NCBI GenBank assembly: GCA_036136335.1
Contig: JAYZQT010000029.1
Location: 1-10,883 of the forward strand
Reading direction: 5' to 3'
Source: JAYZQT01 sp036136335
Lineage (GTDB): Bacteria > Pseudomonadota > Alphaproteobacteria > MPNO01 > UBA830
Length of the DNA stretch: 10,883 nt
Shown here: positions 1 to 7,102 of the stretch, piece after piece
How the letters are laid out: each line of letters begins with the position of its first letter
How positions within the stretch are numbered: the first letter of the stretch is position 1
Notes under the pieces: generated by a model
The model's input: only the letters and a program-made list of their open reading frames with translations
Database searches by the model: none
What the model was told of the DNA's origin: nothing
Made by a program: the position numbers and the translations under genes

Positions 1-474
1 CAGAATCCTTGAGATGGGACAGACGCGCGAAATTGCATTGATCTGGTTTCGGGCCACACGGCCCGCACCTATTACGGCCAGAACTTCACTGTCTTTCCTC
101 GCCAGAAATGTTGCAGCCAGGCCAGTTCCGGCTCCGGTGCGGAGATCGGTCAGGTAGCCGCCCTCCATTACGGTAGTCGGGTGTCCCGTTTCCCCATCAA
201 ACAGGCTTACGAGGGAGGACATTCGTGCAATTCCACGATCTTCGTTTTCGAAAAAATCTGATACCACCTTGATACCATACCCGCGCCCTGACTTGAGGAA
301 CGCCGGATTGAAAATGGCGATGCCAGGTGGAGTTTGTGATGTTGCGTAACTGCGAAGCCCTGAAACGACGAGATCGTCTCCAATTAATCCAAATGCGTCT
401 CGCTGGATGTCAATGGCATCGTCCATGTTGATGATCTGCCGGATGTTATCTTCGCTTAAAATCCTCAGGCGCAT
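1..474 (-). CDS. Ornithine cyclodeaminase/mu-crystallin family protein, N-terminal part (cut by window edge)
   Basis: Only the first 158 codons are in the window; the C-terminal half lies beyond position 1. Family members are NAD(P)-dependent enzymes such as ornithine cyclodeaminase, alanine dehydrogenase of the same fold, and ketimine/pyrroline-carboxylate reductases. Visible hallmarks are GIKVVSD with Lys69, LTDLRTGAGT with Arg112, and the dinucleotide-binding VIGAGRVA at about residues 134-141. Lys69 and Arg112 sit at the same numbers as the substrate-binding residues of Pseudomonas ornithine cyclodeaminase as I recall them. The second-half catalytic Asp cannot be seen. The ATG at 472-474 gives MRLRILSEDN, the usual family N-terminus, but no clear Shine-Dalgarno precedes it. 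It is divergent from the amidohydrolase gene across 93 bp, so a shared control region is likely. Exact substrate cannot be assigned; members of this family often sit in amino-acid or opine-like catabolic islands. Confidence 0.9.
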   Translation of the reverse strand, partial: MRLRILSEDNIRQIINMDDAIDIQRDAFGLIGDDLVVSGLRSYATSQTPPGIAIFNPAFLKSGRGYGIKVVSDFFENEDRGIARMSSLVSLFDGETGHPTTVMEGGYLTDLRTGAGTGLAATFLARKDSEVLAVIGAGRVARNQINAISRVCPISRIL

Positions 475-567
475 GTAAAAAGTATCCCGGGCTGATATTC
501 TGTTGTTCAAATACGAAGGACGTGTAACACCGGTATAATACAAGCGTAAGAAAGGTTCATTCGAATA
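475..567. promoter_or_regulatory. Divergent promoter region between the cyclodeaminase and amidohydrolase genes
   Basis: This 93-bp gap must hold the starts of two outward transcripts. A perfect TATAAT lies at 534-539 on the plus strand, about 28 bp before the GTG start of the amidohydrolase, but no good -35 hexamer sits 16-18 bp upstream. A 9-bp palindrome, GTGTAACAC, lies at 522-530 just upstream of that -10 and could be an operator half or core. A purine stretch, AAGAAAGG (549-554 is its core), precedes the GTG with rather long spacing. The regulator is not encoded in the window. Confidence 0.4.
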
Positions 568-1953
568 GTGGCTAAACTCTGCATACATAATGCCACCATT
601 GTTTCGGGGTCGGGGACGAATCCAGGTGGGATAATCATCCGGGATGATGGGAAAATAGCGCGCATTACTGCGCCAGAAGAAGAACCGGTTCCTGCTGATA
701 ATGTCATTGATGCAGGTGGTTATATGCTCTTTCCGGGGTTTATTGACGCTCACGTACATATGCGAGACCCGGGCGCACCGCAAAAAGAGGATTTCAGCTC
801 CGGCACTGCATCCGCTGCCTGCGGCGGTGTCACTACGGTGATGTGCATGCCAAACACCAACCCACCAGTAACAGACCTGGCGGGATTCGAGACAGCGGTT
901 AACACAGGAAAAAGCAACAGCTATGTTGATTTCTGTATCCAGGCCGGACTGAACGCCAGTAATCTGGGTCACGTAAACGAACTGTGGGAAGCAGGCGTTA
1001 CCTCTTTCGAGGCAATTATGTCGGATGCCGCCGAAAACGATTTGCTGGACCTGTCCGGATATCTGGAGGCTGCAAAAAAAGTAGAAAAAACAGACGGCGT
1101 TCTCGGGGTCTATACCGGTTCTCGTGAACTTCTCGAACAGGCTATGAAAACTCTCAAGAGACAGGGTAGCGGCAAGCACCGTTTTCGGGAGTTTGCCAAC
1201 ACGCGCGAACCCATAGGGGAAGCGCTGGGCATCGTATCGGTGACAGAAATCTGCCGGTTTACCAGGGTTAAAACCGTCCTGCGGCAGACCTGTACCGCGA
1301 GAGGCTTCGAGATCGCCCGTACGGCCAGGCAAGATGACCCCTCTCTGCCCCTTGCAGTAGAGGTGACACCTCACCACCTTCACCTGACAAGCAGGCTGCT
1401 GGATTCGATAAACGGGTTTGCCCACATGATCCCGCCTCTTCGGACACGAGAGGACTGTCAGGCTGCTGTTTCCGCGCTCGCCGACGGGACAGTGGATTTT
1501 GTTGGATCCGATCATGCTCCACATGAAGAGACGCTGAAGGCCGGTAACGATCCCTGGTCGGTTCCAGGCGGCGTGCCAGGGCTTGATACCATAGTTCCAG
1601 CTGTTCTCGACCTCGCGGCGAAAGGAAGCATTTCATACGGAGATGTGGTCCGCGTACTTTGCGAAAGACCTGCTGAAATTTTTGGCCTTTCTGACCGAAA
1701 GGGCTTTCTGAAGCCGGGAGCTGATGGGGATATCGTTCTAGTTGATCCGGAAATAGAAAGGAAAGTTGAGCGAAGGGACATTATCTCGAAAGCGGGCCGG
1801 TCACCGTTCGAAGGTTACCCACTTCGCGGGAAGATGGTGGCGAGCTTTCTGAGGGGAGATATCATTTCGGAAAACGCTCAACTGAAATCAAACATTCCGA
1901 CAGGGCAATTTGTTCCGCGCGGGAACATACAGTGGAAAAAGTCCGATGCCTGA
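568..1953 (+). CDS. Dihydroorotase/hydantoinase-like cyclic amidohydrolase with altered metal site
   Basis: This 461-residue protein belongs to the amidohydrolase superfamily, dihydroorotase/allantoinase branch, whose members open cyclic amides (dihydroorotate, allantoin, hydantoins). Seen: DAHVHMRDPG (His62, His64, Arg66), MPNTNPP (Asn96), EVTPHHLHL (265-273), IPPLR (288-292), and GSDHAPH (Asp315, His316), followed by the C-terminal composite beta domain. The usual length is about 420-460. Two normally invariant metal ligands appear replaced: Tyr182 in VYTGSREL where the family has a HAE-type His, and Gln240 in RQTCTARGF where it has HVSTA. Glu148 stands where allantoinases carry the carboxylated Lys; Asp153 may be the dihydroorotase-type bridging Asp. 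The first metal half-site is intact. The start is GTG at 568. The downstream racemase-like gene overlaps its end by 8 bp. A pyrimidine-biosynthetic role is unlikely in this catabolic context. The family call is firm; the substrate is unknown. Confidence 0.88.
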   Translation: MAKLCIHNATIVSGSGTNPGGIIIRDDGKIARITAPEEEPVPADNVIDAGGYMLFPGFIDAHVHMRDPGAPQKEDFSSGTASAACGGVTTVMCMPNTNPPVTDLAGFETAVNTGKSNSYVDFCIQAGLNASNLGHVNELWEAGVTSFEAIMSDAAENDLLDLSGYLEAAKKVEKTDGVLGVYTGSRELLEQAMKTLKRQGSGKHRFREFANTREPIGEALGIVSVTEICRFTRVKTVLRQTCTARGFEIARTARQDDPSLPLAVEVTPHHLHLTSRLLDSINGFAHMIPPLRTREDCQAAVSALADGTVDFVGSDHAPHEETLKAGNDPWSVPGGVPGLDTIVPAVLDLAAKGSISYGDVVRVLCERPAEIFGLSDRKGFLKPGADGDIVLVDPEIERKVERRDIISKAGRSPFEGYPLRGKMVASFLRGDIISENAQLKSNIPTGQFVPRGNIQWKKSDA

Positions 1954-2659
1954 ACCGCGACATAAAATCGGACTTATTGTTCCGGCCAACAATACGGTCA
2001 TCGAACCTGAGCTCTGGTCGCTGTCACTGCCTGATGTTGCATTCTACGCAACCCGCATCATGGCCAAGGGAAACCTGACCGGGGCAGCCGTATTGCAAAT
2101 GGAAGAAACGGTTGACCGCGCCGTAGACGAGCTTGTCGCGACCGGAGTAGACGTAATTGTCTATGCAGACATGGTCACAACCTTCATCATGGACCGAAAC
2201 TGGAACGAAATCCGGACAGCAGAAATAGCAGACAGGGCGGCAATCCCATGTGTTTCAGCGTGGACCGCTTTACGGGATGCGCTTGAAAGACTGAAAATAA
2301 CACGATTTGCGGTCGGGACCCCATACCCTGCGGACATTCATGACCTTGTATCTGATTATTTTACAGACAAGGGATACGTGATAACTGCAGATGCGACGCT
2401 CGATGTGCTGTCCATGAGGCAGGTTGCAAAAGTAAAACCCGGGTCAATCGTCAGGGTTGCCCGATCTATCTCGCCTGCGCCGGCAGAGGCTGTGGTTTTT
2501 CTGGCAACTGACCTGCACACATTTGATATACTGGATCAGATGGAGAACGAATTGGCGCTTCCCGTTCTGTCGTCAAACCAGACAATTCTGTGGGCCGCGC
2601 TCAAGACCATAGAATATTCCGGTGAAGCCAACGGACCGGGACGGTTATTTGCATGGTAG
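1946..2659 (+). CDS. Asp/Glu/hydantoin racemase-superfamily protein (maleate isomerase/arylmalonate decarboxylase-like), catalytic Cys missing
   Basis: The protein has 237 residues, typical for this superfamily of two Rossmann-like halves. IGLIVPANNTVIEPE near the N-terminus matches the maleate isomerase/arylmalonate decarboxylase pattern (VPSSNTxxE). LPVLSSNQTILWAAL at about 205-219 matches the conserved C-terminal substrate loop. Known members use two cysteines as acid/base. Here the first position reads VYADMV (Asp75) and the second FLATDLHT (Ala187), so both appear absent. The only cysteine is Cys102 in IPCVSAW. The ATG at 1946 is chosen because GTGGAAA (1932-1938) lies about 7 bases upstream and homology begins there; it overlaps the previous stop by 8 bp (ATGCCTGA), a sign of translational coupling. 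An upstream in-frame ATG at 1910 would only add unconserved residues. Role could be racemase, decarboxylase, isomerase or a non-canonical activity on the amidohydrolase's substrate or product. Confidence 0.82.
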   Translation: MPEPRHKIGLIVPANNTVIEPELWSLSLPDVAFYATRIMAKGNLTGAAVLQMEETVDRAVDELVATGVDVIVYADMVTTFIMDRNWNEIRTAEIADRAAIPCVSAWTALRDALERLKITRFAVGTPYPADIHDLVSDYFTDKGYVITADATLDVLSMRQVAKVKPGSIVRVARSISPAPAEAVVFLATDLHTFDILDQMENELALPVLSSNQTILWAALKTIEYSGEANGPGRLFAW

Positions 2660-2709
2660 AATTTCCGGGTGACCCGCTATTTGGGTAATTTTCATCTTTG
2701 TTGCAAATT
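2660..2709. other. Short convergent intergenic gap
   Basis: Only 50 bp separate two converging stop codons. It contains an 11-bp palindrome, CGGGTGACCCG (2666-2676), and a weak ACCC/GGGT pairing followed by AATTTT. Neither makes a convincing intrinsic terminator, so transcript ends here are unassigned and antisense read-through into the opposing genes is possible. Confidence 0.3.
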
Positions 2710-3942
2710 TTATGATAAAGCAATGCTTTCAACTGATCCTGCAAGTACCTGACAACCAATAATAATATTTTCATCTGACGTATCTTCGGCTTCAGAGTGG
2801 CTCTTGCCATTTATGCTGGGGATAAAAAGCATTGCGGACGGTACGTGGCGGGATAACACCATTGCGTCATGTCCCGCCCCACTTGGCATCTTCATGTTGG
2901 ACGCGCCAATAGCGTTGGCTGAGTGCAAAATATGATCCGATAACCTGGTATCCATTGCGGATGGAGGAATATCTATGGTTTTAGTTACCAGGTAACTGAT
3001 ATCGCCATCCAGAGAAATTCTTTCGGCGGTTTCATGAATAGATGATTCCATTGAATTCAGTATGGCTGGTTCCAGATCCCGGATTTCGAAAATTACTTCC
3101 GCTCTAGCCGGCACAACGTTTGCCGCGCCGGGCTCGAACTGCATGGAGCCGGCATTCCACACGGACTCGGGTCCCTTAGCCTTTTCAACGGCTTGAAATA
3201 GCGAATGTAGCAAGCCTATCGCAGCTGCACCCGCGTCTTTTCGCATGGACATCGGGACTGTTCCCGCGTGATCCGCTTCACCGGTGACTTCGAGCCGGTA
3301 TCGTCGGATACCAACTATTCCGGTGACGATACCGATCTCTTTTTGGCCGGCTTCAAGCCGTGGGCCCTGCTCGATGTGAGCTTCAAGATATGCGAGGTGT
3401 CTCGCTGGATCTATCTCTATTACAGGGTTTTCGCCAAACCCTGAACGTTCCACGGCGTCGGGCAAACGTTCTCCGGAAGGGCTTTGGCCATTTGAACGCT
3501 CTTCATCTCCGAGTTCCCGGCAAAAACTCTTGCTACCGAGACAGGCGAGGTAGGTGCCTTCTTCATCCATGAACGAAATAACGTCAATCCCGATATCGCT
3601 TTCCAGTCCGGATTCCATGACCGAGCGGGCAATCTCGAGCCCGTAGATGACCCCAAGAGATCCATCAAGCCATCCACCTACCGGCACGGAATCAGTGTGC
3701 GAGCCGAGGATTATGCTCCGGGCGTCGGTGTTTATCCGACCGTGAACATTGCCGACTGCGTCGAATTCAGCGATGAGCCCTGCACCCTCCATCCGCGTTT
3801 TCAGCCATTGACGGGCCTGAACATCGGATTCTGAGAAAGACACCCGGCTGACGCCTGTCGTCAGTTTTCCAAACTGCGCAAGGTCCCGCAGGTCTTTTAG
3901 CAGTCTTTCGGGTCTAATCTCAATGTGGCTGGTTTTTTTCAT
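2710..3942 (-). CDS. M20-family Zn-dependent hydrolase, N-carbamoyl-L-amino-acid hydrolase/beta-ureidopropionase type
   Basis: The 410-residue length is standard for the AllC/HyuC branch of peptidase family M20, cytosolic dinuclear metalloenzymes that cleave N-carbamoyl amino acids, ureidopropionate or allantoate. All expected ligands are visible: GSHTDS (His82), WLDGS (Asp93), DEEGT (catalytic Glu127, ligand Glu128), EAHIEQGP (His189) and GKSHSEAED (His382). The dimerisation-domain motif HAGTVPMSMRKDA starts at His225, EIRDL gives Arg288, and MPSGAGHDA (352-360) is the carbamoylase signature. The active site therefore looks intact, unlike the two plus-strand neighbours. It is the last gene of the probable ligase-monooxygenase-hydrolase operon, 92 bp after the monooxygenase stop. 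The ATG start fits family alignment, but the Shine-Dalgarno is weak. Exact substrate among carbamoyl-amino acids and related amides cannot be told from sequence. Confidence 0.92.
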   Translation of the reverse strand: MKKTSHIEIRPERLLKDLRDLAQFGKLTTGVSRVSFSESDVQARQWLKTRMEGAGLIAEFDAVGNVHGRINTDARSIILGSHTDSVPVGGWLDGSLGVIYGLEIARSVMESGLESDIGIDVISFMDEEGTYLACLGSKSFCRELGDEERSNGQSPSGERLPDAVERSGFGENPVIEIDPARHLAYLEAHIEQGPRLEAGQKEIGIVTGIVGIRRYRLEVTGEADHAGTVPMSMRKDAGAAAIGLLHSLFQAVEKAKGPESVWNAGSMQFEPGAANVVPARAEVIFEIRDLEPAILNSMESSIHETAERISLDGDISYLVTKTIDIPPSAMDTRLSDHILHSANAIGASNMKMPSGAGHDAMVLSRHVPSAMLFIPSINGKSHSEAEDTSDENIIIGCQVLAGSVESIALS

Positions 3943-3980
3943 GAAGAAATACCGTCATATGCGGGGTGATTTTTCGTTGC

Positions 3981-3998
3981 CTGTTTCCTCTGAGACAG
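3981..3998. repeat. Imperfect inverted repeat between monooxygenase and M20 genes
   Basis: CTGTTTC and GAGACAG flank a CTCT loop in the 92-bp gap between two same-strand genes. On the minus-strand transcript one C/A mismatch interrupts the 7-bp stem. It could be an operator-like element or a minor RNA fold, or chance. No poly-U tail follows in the direction of transcription, so it is not called a terminator. Confidence 0.25.
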
Positions 3999-4034
3999 CA
4001 CTGGAGTGAGACGGGCCGGCCAGTCGAGAGAGGG

Positions 4035-5168
4035 TCACGTCTTTACGACCTTCCTCTTGACGAGCGGTAAAACGCGTTCTGCGATCCGTTTCATCATTTC
4101 AAGCTGGTTCGGCGAAGCTATTACAAGCTGGAATACGGAAACACCAATATCGATATAACTGTTTATCTTAGCTGCAATCTGTTCCGGCGTGCCGGATAGC
4201 GCCCAGCGATCTACCAGATCGGTGGAAGCCTTGCTTTTGCCTTCGGGTGGCCCGTGAAAATCTGTCAATTGATTCTGGACGCCCTCCCATGCCTTCTTTG
4301 GATCATCGTCACAGTTGGTAAACCAGTTCATCCCCAGAACCCGGCCACCCCCGTAACCCGGCTGTGACGCGGGATCTTTACCGATTTTGGTGGCCGTCTC
4401 ACACACGTCGGACCAGATTTCCTGGTACTCGTCAGCTGTGGGATGGACGGCCAGCCATCCGTCACCCTGATCTGCTATGATACGCCGGATCTTTGGACCC
4501 ATCATCAGGCTGCCCGCGAGTTCTTCACTCCAGTGGTAATGGTGAGCGCCAGTACCCTCAACAGGTATATAGATGCCCCCGCCAACGAGGATCGGTGGTT
4601 TTTCCGTTGGCTTCGCGATACCGAGTGTCATTGGACCAAACTTGTAAAACTTTCCATCGTAGGAAAGTTTGTCTTCAGTCCAGAGCCGGTTCATGACGTC
4701 CAGACATTCAGCAAATAGGGCTGTCCGCTGGCCGAAAAATTCTGCCGGCTTAAGGGAGTTTTTTTCTTTTCCGCGAACTGCGGTCAGGGCGTCAAACTGG
4801 CGTTTGTAAATGGTGTTTTTCCCGGCGCCTGTGCCGGCACCCATAACGGCTCTGCCTTCTGATATCTCCCATAAGGTTGCCCATTGCTGGGCGACATGGA
4901 CCGGATTTCTGATCTGGGGGATTAATATTCCGGTCATCAGCCTGATTCTTTCAGTTCGCGTCGCACAGGCGGTGAGCGCATTGATCGGGCAGAACGCAGC
5001 GGTTGTCCGTCTACCAGTAAAGCCGTCATGTACCCACACGCCATCAAAACCCATCGCTTCCGCTTCGACGGCCGCGTGTACCAGCTGTTTCAAATCATAT
5101 TTCTTACCGGTGATACCCATCGTATTGTTGATAGAGGTACCGATTATAACTTCATCACCTAGTGCCAT
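4035..5168 (-). CDS. LLM-class (luciferase-like) flavin-dependent oxidoreductase
   Basis: This 377-residue protein has the bacterial-luciferase TIM-barrel signatures: AVEAEAMGFDGVWVHDG near residues 33-50, the RIRLMTGILIPQIRNPVH strand-loop, ISEGRAVMGAGTGAG, the segment DVMNRLWTEDKLSYDGKFYKF, PPILVGGG, and a C-terminal SGTPEQIAAKINSYIDIGVSVFQLV region. Such enzymes use reduced FMN with O2 (monooxygenases such as RutA or alkanesulfonate monooxygenase) or F420. The sequence shows no feature that decides the cofactor or substrate. Nearest type by eye is the general two-component FMN-monooxygenase group; no partner flavin reductase is in the window. The ATG at 5166-5168 has a strong GGAGGAA Shine-Dalgarno (5171-5177). 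It lies 59 bp after the CoA ligase stop, so co-transcription is likely, and its oxidised substrate may be a CoA ester or the ring later hydrolysed. Confidence 0.9.
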   Translation of the reverse strand: MALGDEVIIGTSINNTMGITGKKYDLKQLVHAAVEAEAMGFDGVWVHDGFTGRRTTAAFCPINALTACATRTERIRLMTGILIPQIRNPVHVAQQWATLWEISEGRAVMGAGTGAGKNTIYKRQFDALTAVRGKEKNSLKPAEFFGQRTALFAECLDVMNRLWTEDKLSYDGKFYKFGPMTLGIAKPTEKPPILVGGGIYIPVEGTGAHHYHWSEELAGSLMMGPKIRRIIADQGDGWLAVHPTADEYQEIWSDVCETATKIGKDPASQPGYGGGRVLGMNWFTNCDDDPKKAWEGVQNQLTDFHGPPEGKSKASTDLVDRWALSGTPEQIAAKINSYIDIGVSVFQLVIASPNQLEMMKRIAERVLPLVKRKVVKT

Positions 5169-5202
5169 TCTTCCTCCAGAAAATCAAAATCCGTAATTCA
5201 TA

Positions 5203-5216
5203 TAACCAGCGGGTTA
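5203..5216. repeat. Inverted repeat TAACC-AGCG-GGTTA upstream of the monooxygenase gene
   Basis: A perfect 5-bp-arm palindrome with a four-base centre sits 35-48 bases before the monooxygenase start, inside the gap after the CoA ligase gene. A near match, CAACCAGTCGGTTC, lies at 7091-7104 before the TRAP binding-protein gene, at a similar distance from its start. The core AACCAGnnGGTT is shared. It may be a common operator or a small RNA stem; short palindromes also arise by chance. Confidence 0.3.
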
Positions 5217-5227
5217 CTCGTGAATGT

Positions 5228-6856
5228 TCATTCGCCAAGCTCCAGCCGCCGTAATTCTGATCGCTGTAACTTACCAGTTATTCCCCTGGGCAGTGACCCT
5301 ACGTATTCAATTTTTCGAGGATACATGAATGGTGGGCCATTTTCCTTGAAATAGGTTTGTAACATTTCGGTAAAGTCTCCGGTCAGCTCATGTTCCTTGT
5401 TCAAAACGACAAATGCCTTTACGACATGGTTCCTCTGCCGGCTATCATCAGGAGAAGCGACGCACGCACATTCGGCAACTGCCGGATGGCGCACCAGCAC
5501 CTGTTCCACGTCAGCCGGTGCGACATTGAAACCGCCGGTAACAATCATTTCATCTGCCCGTGCGACAAAATGAATATATCCTTCTTCATCCTTCCAAACG
5601 GTATCTTTCGCTATGTTCCAGCCGTCACGCACCATCTCGACCTGTACCTCTTTCGGGCTCCAGTAGGCAGTTGAAGTGGGTCCTTTCGAACACAAAAGTC
5701 CATGTTCGCCATCTGCCTTTTCTTCAAAAGTGTCGGGATCCCTCACGGTGACTTCGTATCCCGGTATGGCTTTACCAAGGACACCGACCCTTGGATTGTC
5801 TACACCGTGTCGATAGCCGATATAAATGTGAAACATTTCGGTAGAGCCGATAAACTGTTCCAGGTGGAGGCCGGTCAGACGGAGCCAGCTTTCTTCCAGT
5901 TCGGAATAAAGTGGCTCACCACCCACCAACGACATCCGTAACGTTGAGAGCTCAATGTTCTGTTCCTGAATGTAGGCTATGAACTGCTTGTAAAAAGTAG
6001 GGACCCCGATAAAGATTGTGGCCCCGTGTTTGTTGATGAGATCAGCGTATGTTTGTACCGACTTGTCAGCACTCAGAATGGCTGCTGCTCCAGAGGCGAG
6101 GGCGTAATATATGAAAAACGCAGATCCCATTGTAAATGGCAGGGACGGGGGGCCAGCGAGTATGTCATCCGGGGTCGTGCCGATACAGTGTCGACCATAG
6201 GTATCGGAAGCAGCCAGAAGATCGCGATGACAATGGGCGGTACCCTTGGGCCGGCCGGTGGTACCCGAGGTGTATGCAATCAATGCCAGGTCGTCGGAAT
6301 CGGTTTCAGCGAATGTTTTATCCGTATGGACTATCTCCTCAAAATCACTCAGTGTCCTGAACTTTCCAGTCGGGTCTTCCGGAAGGGAAACAACGGTTCG
6401 TAATGAGGGACACGCCACCTCGACTTCAAGAAATTCTTCGGCAAATTCCTCACTCACCAATGCCAGAACCGCGGAAGTATCCTTGACCCGATAGACCAGG
6501 TCGGCGACCCGGAGTTGGGCAAAAGCAGGTACGGCAACGGCTCCTATCGACTGTATCGCAAGAAAAGCTGTCACTGCATCAGTTGAATCCGGACAGCGAA
6601 TTAGCACGCAATCACCCCGTTTTACGCCAGCCGTCACCAACATACCCGCCCAGAGTTTTACCCGAGCAAACAGTTCACCATAGGTAATGCTTTTACCATC
6701 ACAGTAGATAGCAGCATTTGTCAGCCATTCCCTTTCCATTGCCCTTTCATAAATGACTTTGACGACGTTGAGAGAGGCCGGATAGCTCAGTTCATCCAGA
6801 GGAAAAATCAGTTCTGGAATTGCCTGGCTATATTCGATGAGATCGGGTTTTCTCAT
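5228..6856 (-). CDS. AMP-forming acyl-CoA ligase, benzoate/2-aminobenzoate-CoA ligase type
   Basis: This 542-residue ANL-superfamily enzyme activates a carboxylic acid with ATP and joins it to coenzyme A in the cytosol. Seen from the chosen start: TYGEL (58-62), P-loop YTSGTTGRPKG (195-205), GVPTFY (284-289), GGEPL (312-316), GSTEMFHIYIG (337-347), ribose-binding Asp418, hinge VARADEMIVTGGFNVAP (431-447) and catalytic Lys529 in GITGKLQR. The STEMxHI motif and overall shape resemble benzoate- and 2-aminobenzoate-CoA ligases, so an aromatic or heteroaromatic acid is favoured. At motif A7 the usual TGD reads AKD; the Asp is kept. ATG at 6854-6856 has GGAAAG about 4-9 bases upstream and fits family N-termini. 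A GTG at 6931 with AGAGG 8 bases before it would add 25 residues and cannot be excluded. It is the first gene of the minus-strand operon, divergent from the TRAP genes. Confidence 0.9.
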   Translation of the reverse strand: MRKPDLIEYSQAIPELIFPLDELSYPASLNVVKVIYERAMEREWLTNAAIYCDGKSITYGELFARVKLWAGMLVTAGVKRGDCVLIRCPDSTDAVTAFLAIQSIGAVAVPAFAQLRVADLVYRVKDTSAVLALVSEEFAEEFLEVEVACPSLRTVVSLPEDPTGKFRTLSDFEEIVHTDKTFAETDSDDLALIAYTSGTTGRPKGTAHCHRDLLAASDTYGRHCIGTTPDDILAGPPSLPFTMGSAFFIYYALASGAAAILSADKSVQTYADLINKHGATIFIGVPTFYKQFIAYIQEQNIELSTLRMSLVGGEPLYSELEESWLRLTGLHLEQFIGSTEMFHIYIGYRHGVDNPRVGVLGKAIPGYEVTVRDPDTFEEKADGEHGLLCSKGPTSTAYWSPKEVQVEMVRDGWNIAKDTVWKDEEGYIHFVARADEMIVTGGFNVAPADVEQVLVRHPAVAECACVASPDDSRQRNHVVKAFVVLNKEHELTGDFTEMLQTYFKENGPPFMYPRKIEYVGSLPRGITGKLQRSELRRLELGE

Positions 6857-7014
6857 TTTCTTTCCGCATATTCTCCGGGGAAGACAGATTCCGCCAACAT
6901 CAAATGTTAGCAGATTTTTTTGAAAGCCCACCCATCATGCCTCTACACTATAACAGTGTCACCGTGGGGTAATTGTTATTATTACAAAACATTCTATTAG
7001 AAAAGTCGCTGTGC

Positions 7015-7030
7015 TGGCTTGCATTGTGCT
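7015..7030 (+). promoter_or_regulatory. Possible sigma-54-type promoter for the TRAP operon
   Basis: TGGCTTGCATTGTGCT has the GG-N10-GC spacing of a sigma-54 (RpoN) promoter, with GG at 7016-7017 and GC at 7028-7029. It keeps TGGC of the -24 element and TGCW of the -12 element but departs from consensus at three of the twelve specified bases. It would give a leader of roughly 105 bases that includes the palindromes before the gene. No sigma-70 promoter of good quality was found for this operon. The match is weak enough to be chance. Confidence 0.2.
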
Positions 7031-7102
7031 CACAGGATGGGCAGGGTCAAACCTGTTTTGTGTGACGGAAATAAAAAAACGGGCTCAACTCAACCAGTCG
7101 GT

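Noticed and set aside
682..691. Palindrome GAACCGGTTC resembling the AACC/GGTT motif
   Set aside because: It has no central spacer and lies inside the coding sequence of the amidohydrolase, so it is probably codon-driven chance.
1268..1636. 122-codon open frame on the minus strand inside the amidohydrolase gene
   Set aside because: Its translation is low-complexity and rich in Arg/Ser with no domain signs, and the plus-strand frame has clear family motifs throughout.
568..1953. Assignment as pyrC, the pyrimidine-biosynthesis dihydroorotase
   Set aside because: The beta-site His ligands are replaced, no other pyrimidine genes are near, and the neighbours are catabolic.
2666..2676. CGGGTGACCCG as a terminator between convergent genes
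   Set aside because: As RNA it leaves only a 3-bp stem with a five-base loop and no U-tract.
4810..5196. 128-codon plus-strand frame opposite the monooxygenase gene
   Set aside because: It lies wholly antisense to a strongly supported gene with a good Shine-Dalgarno; hydrophobic look is a by-product of the opposite strand.
6026..6403. 125-codon plus-strand frame inside the CoA ligase gene
   Set aside because: It is antisense to the P-loop region of the ligase and shows no recognisable protein features.
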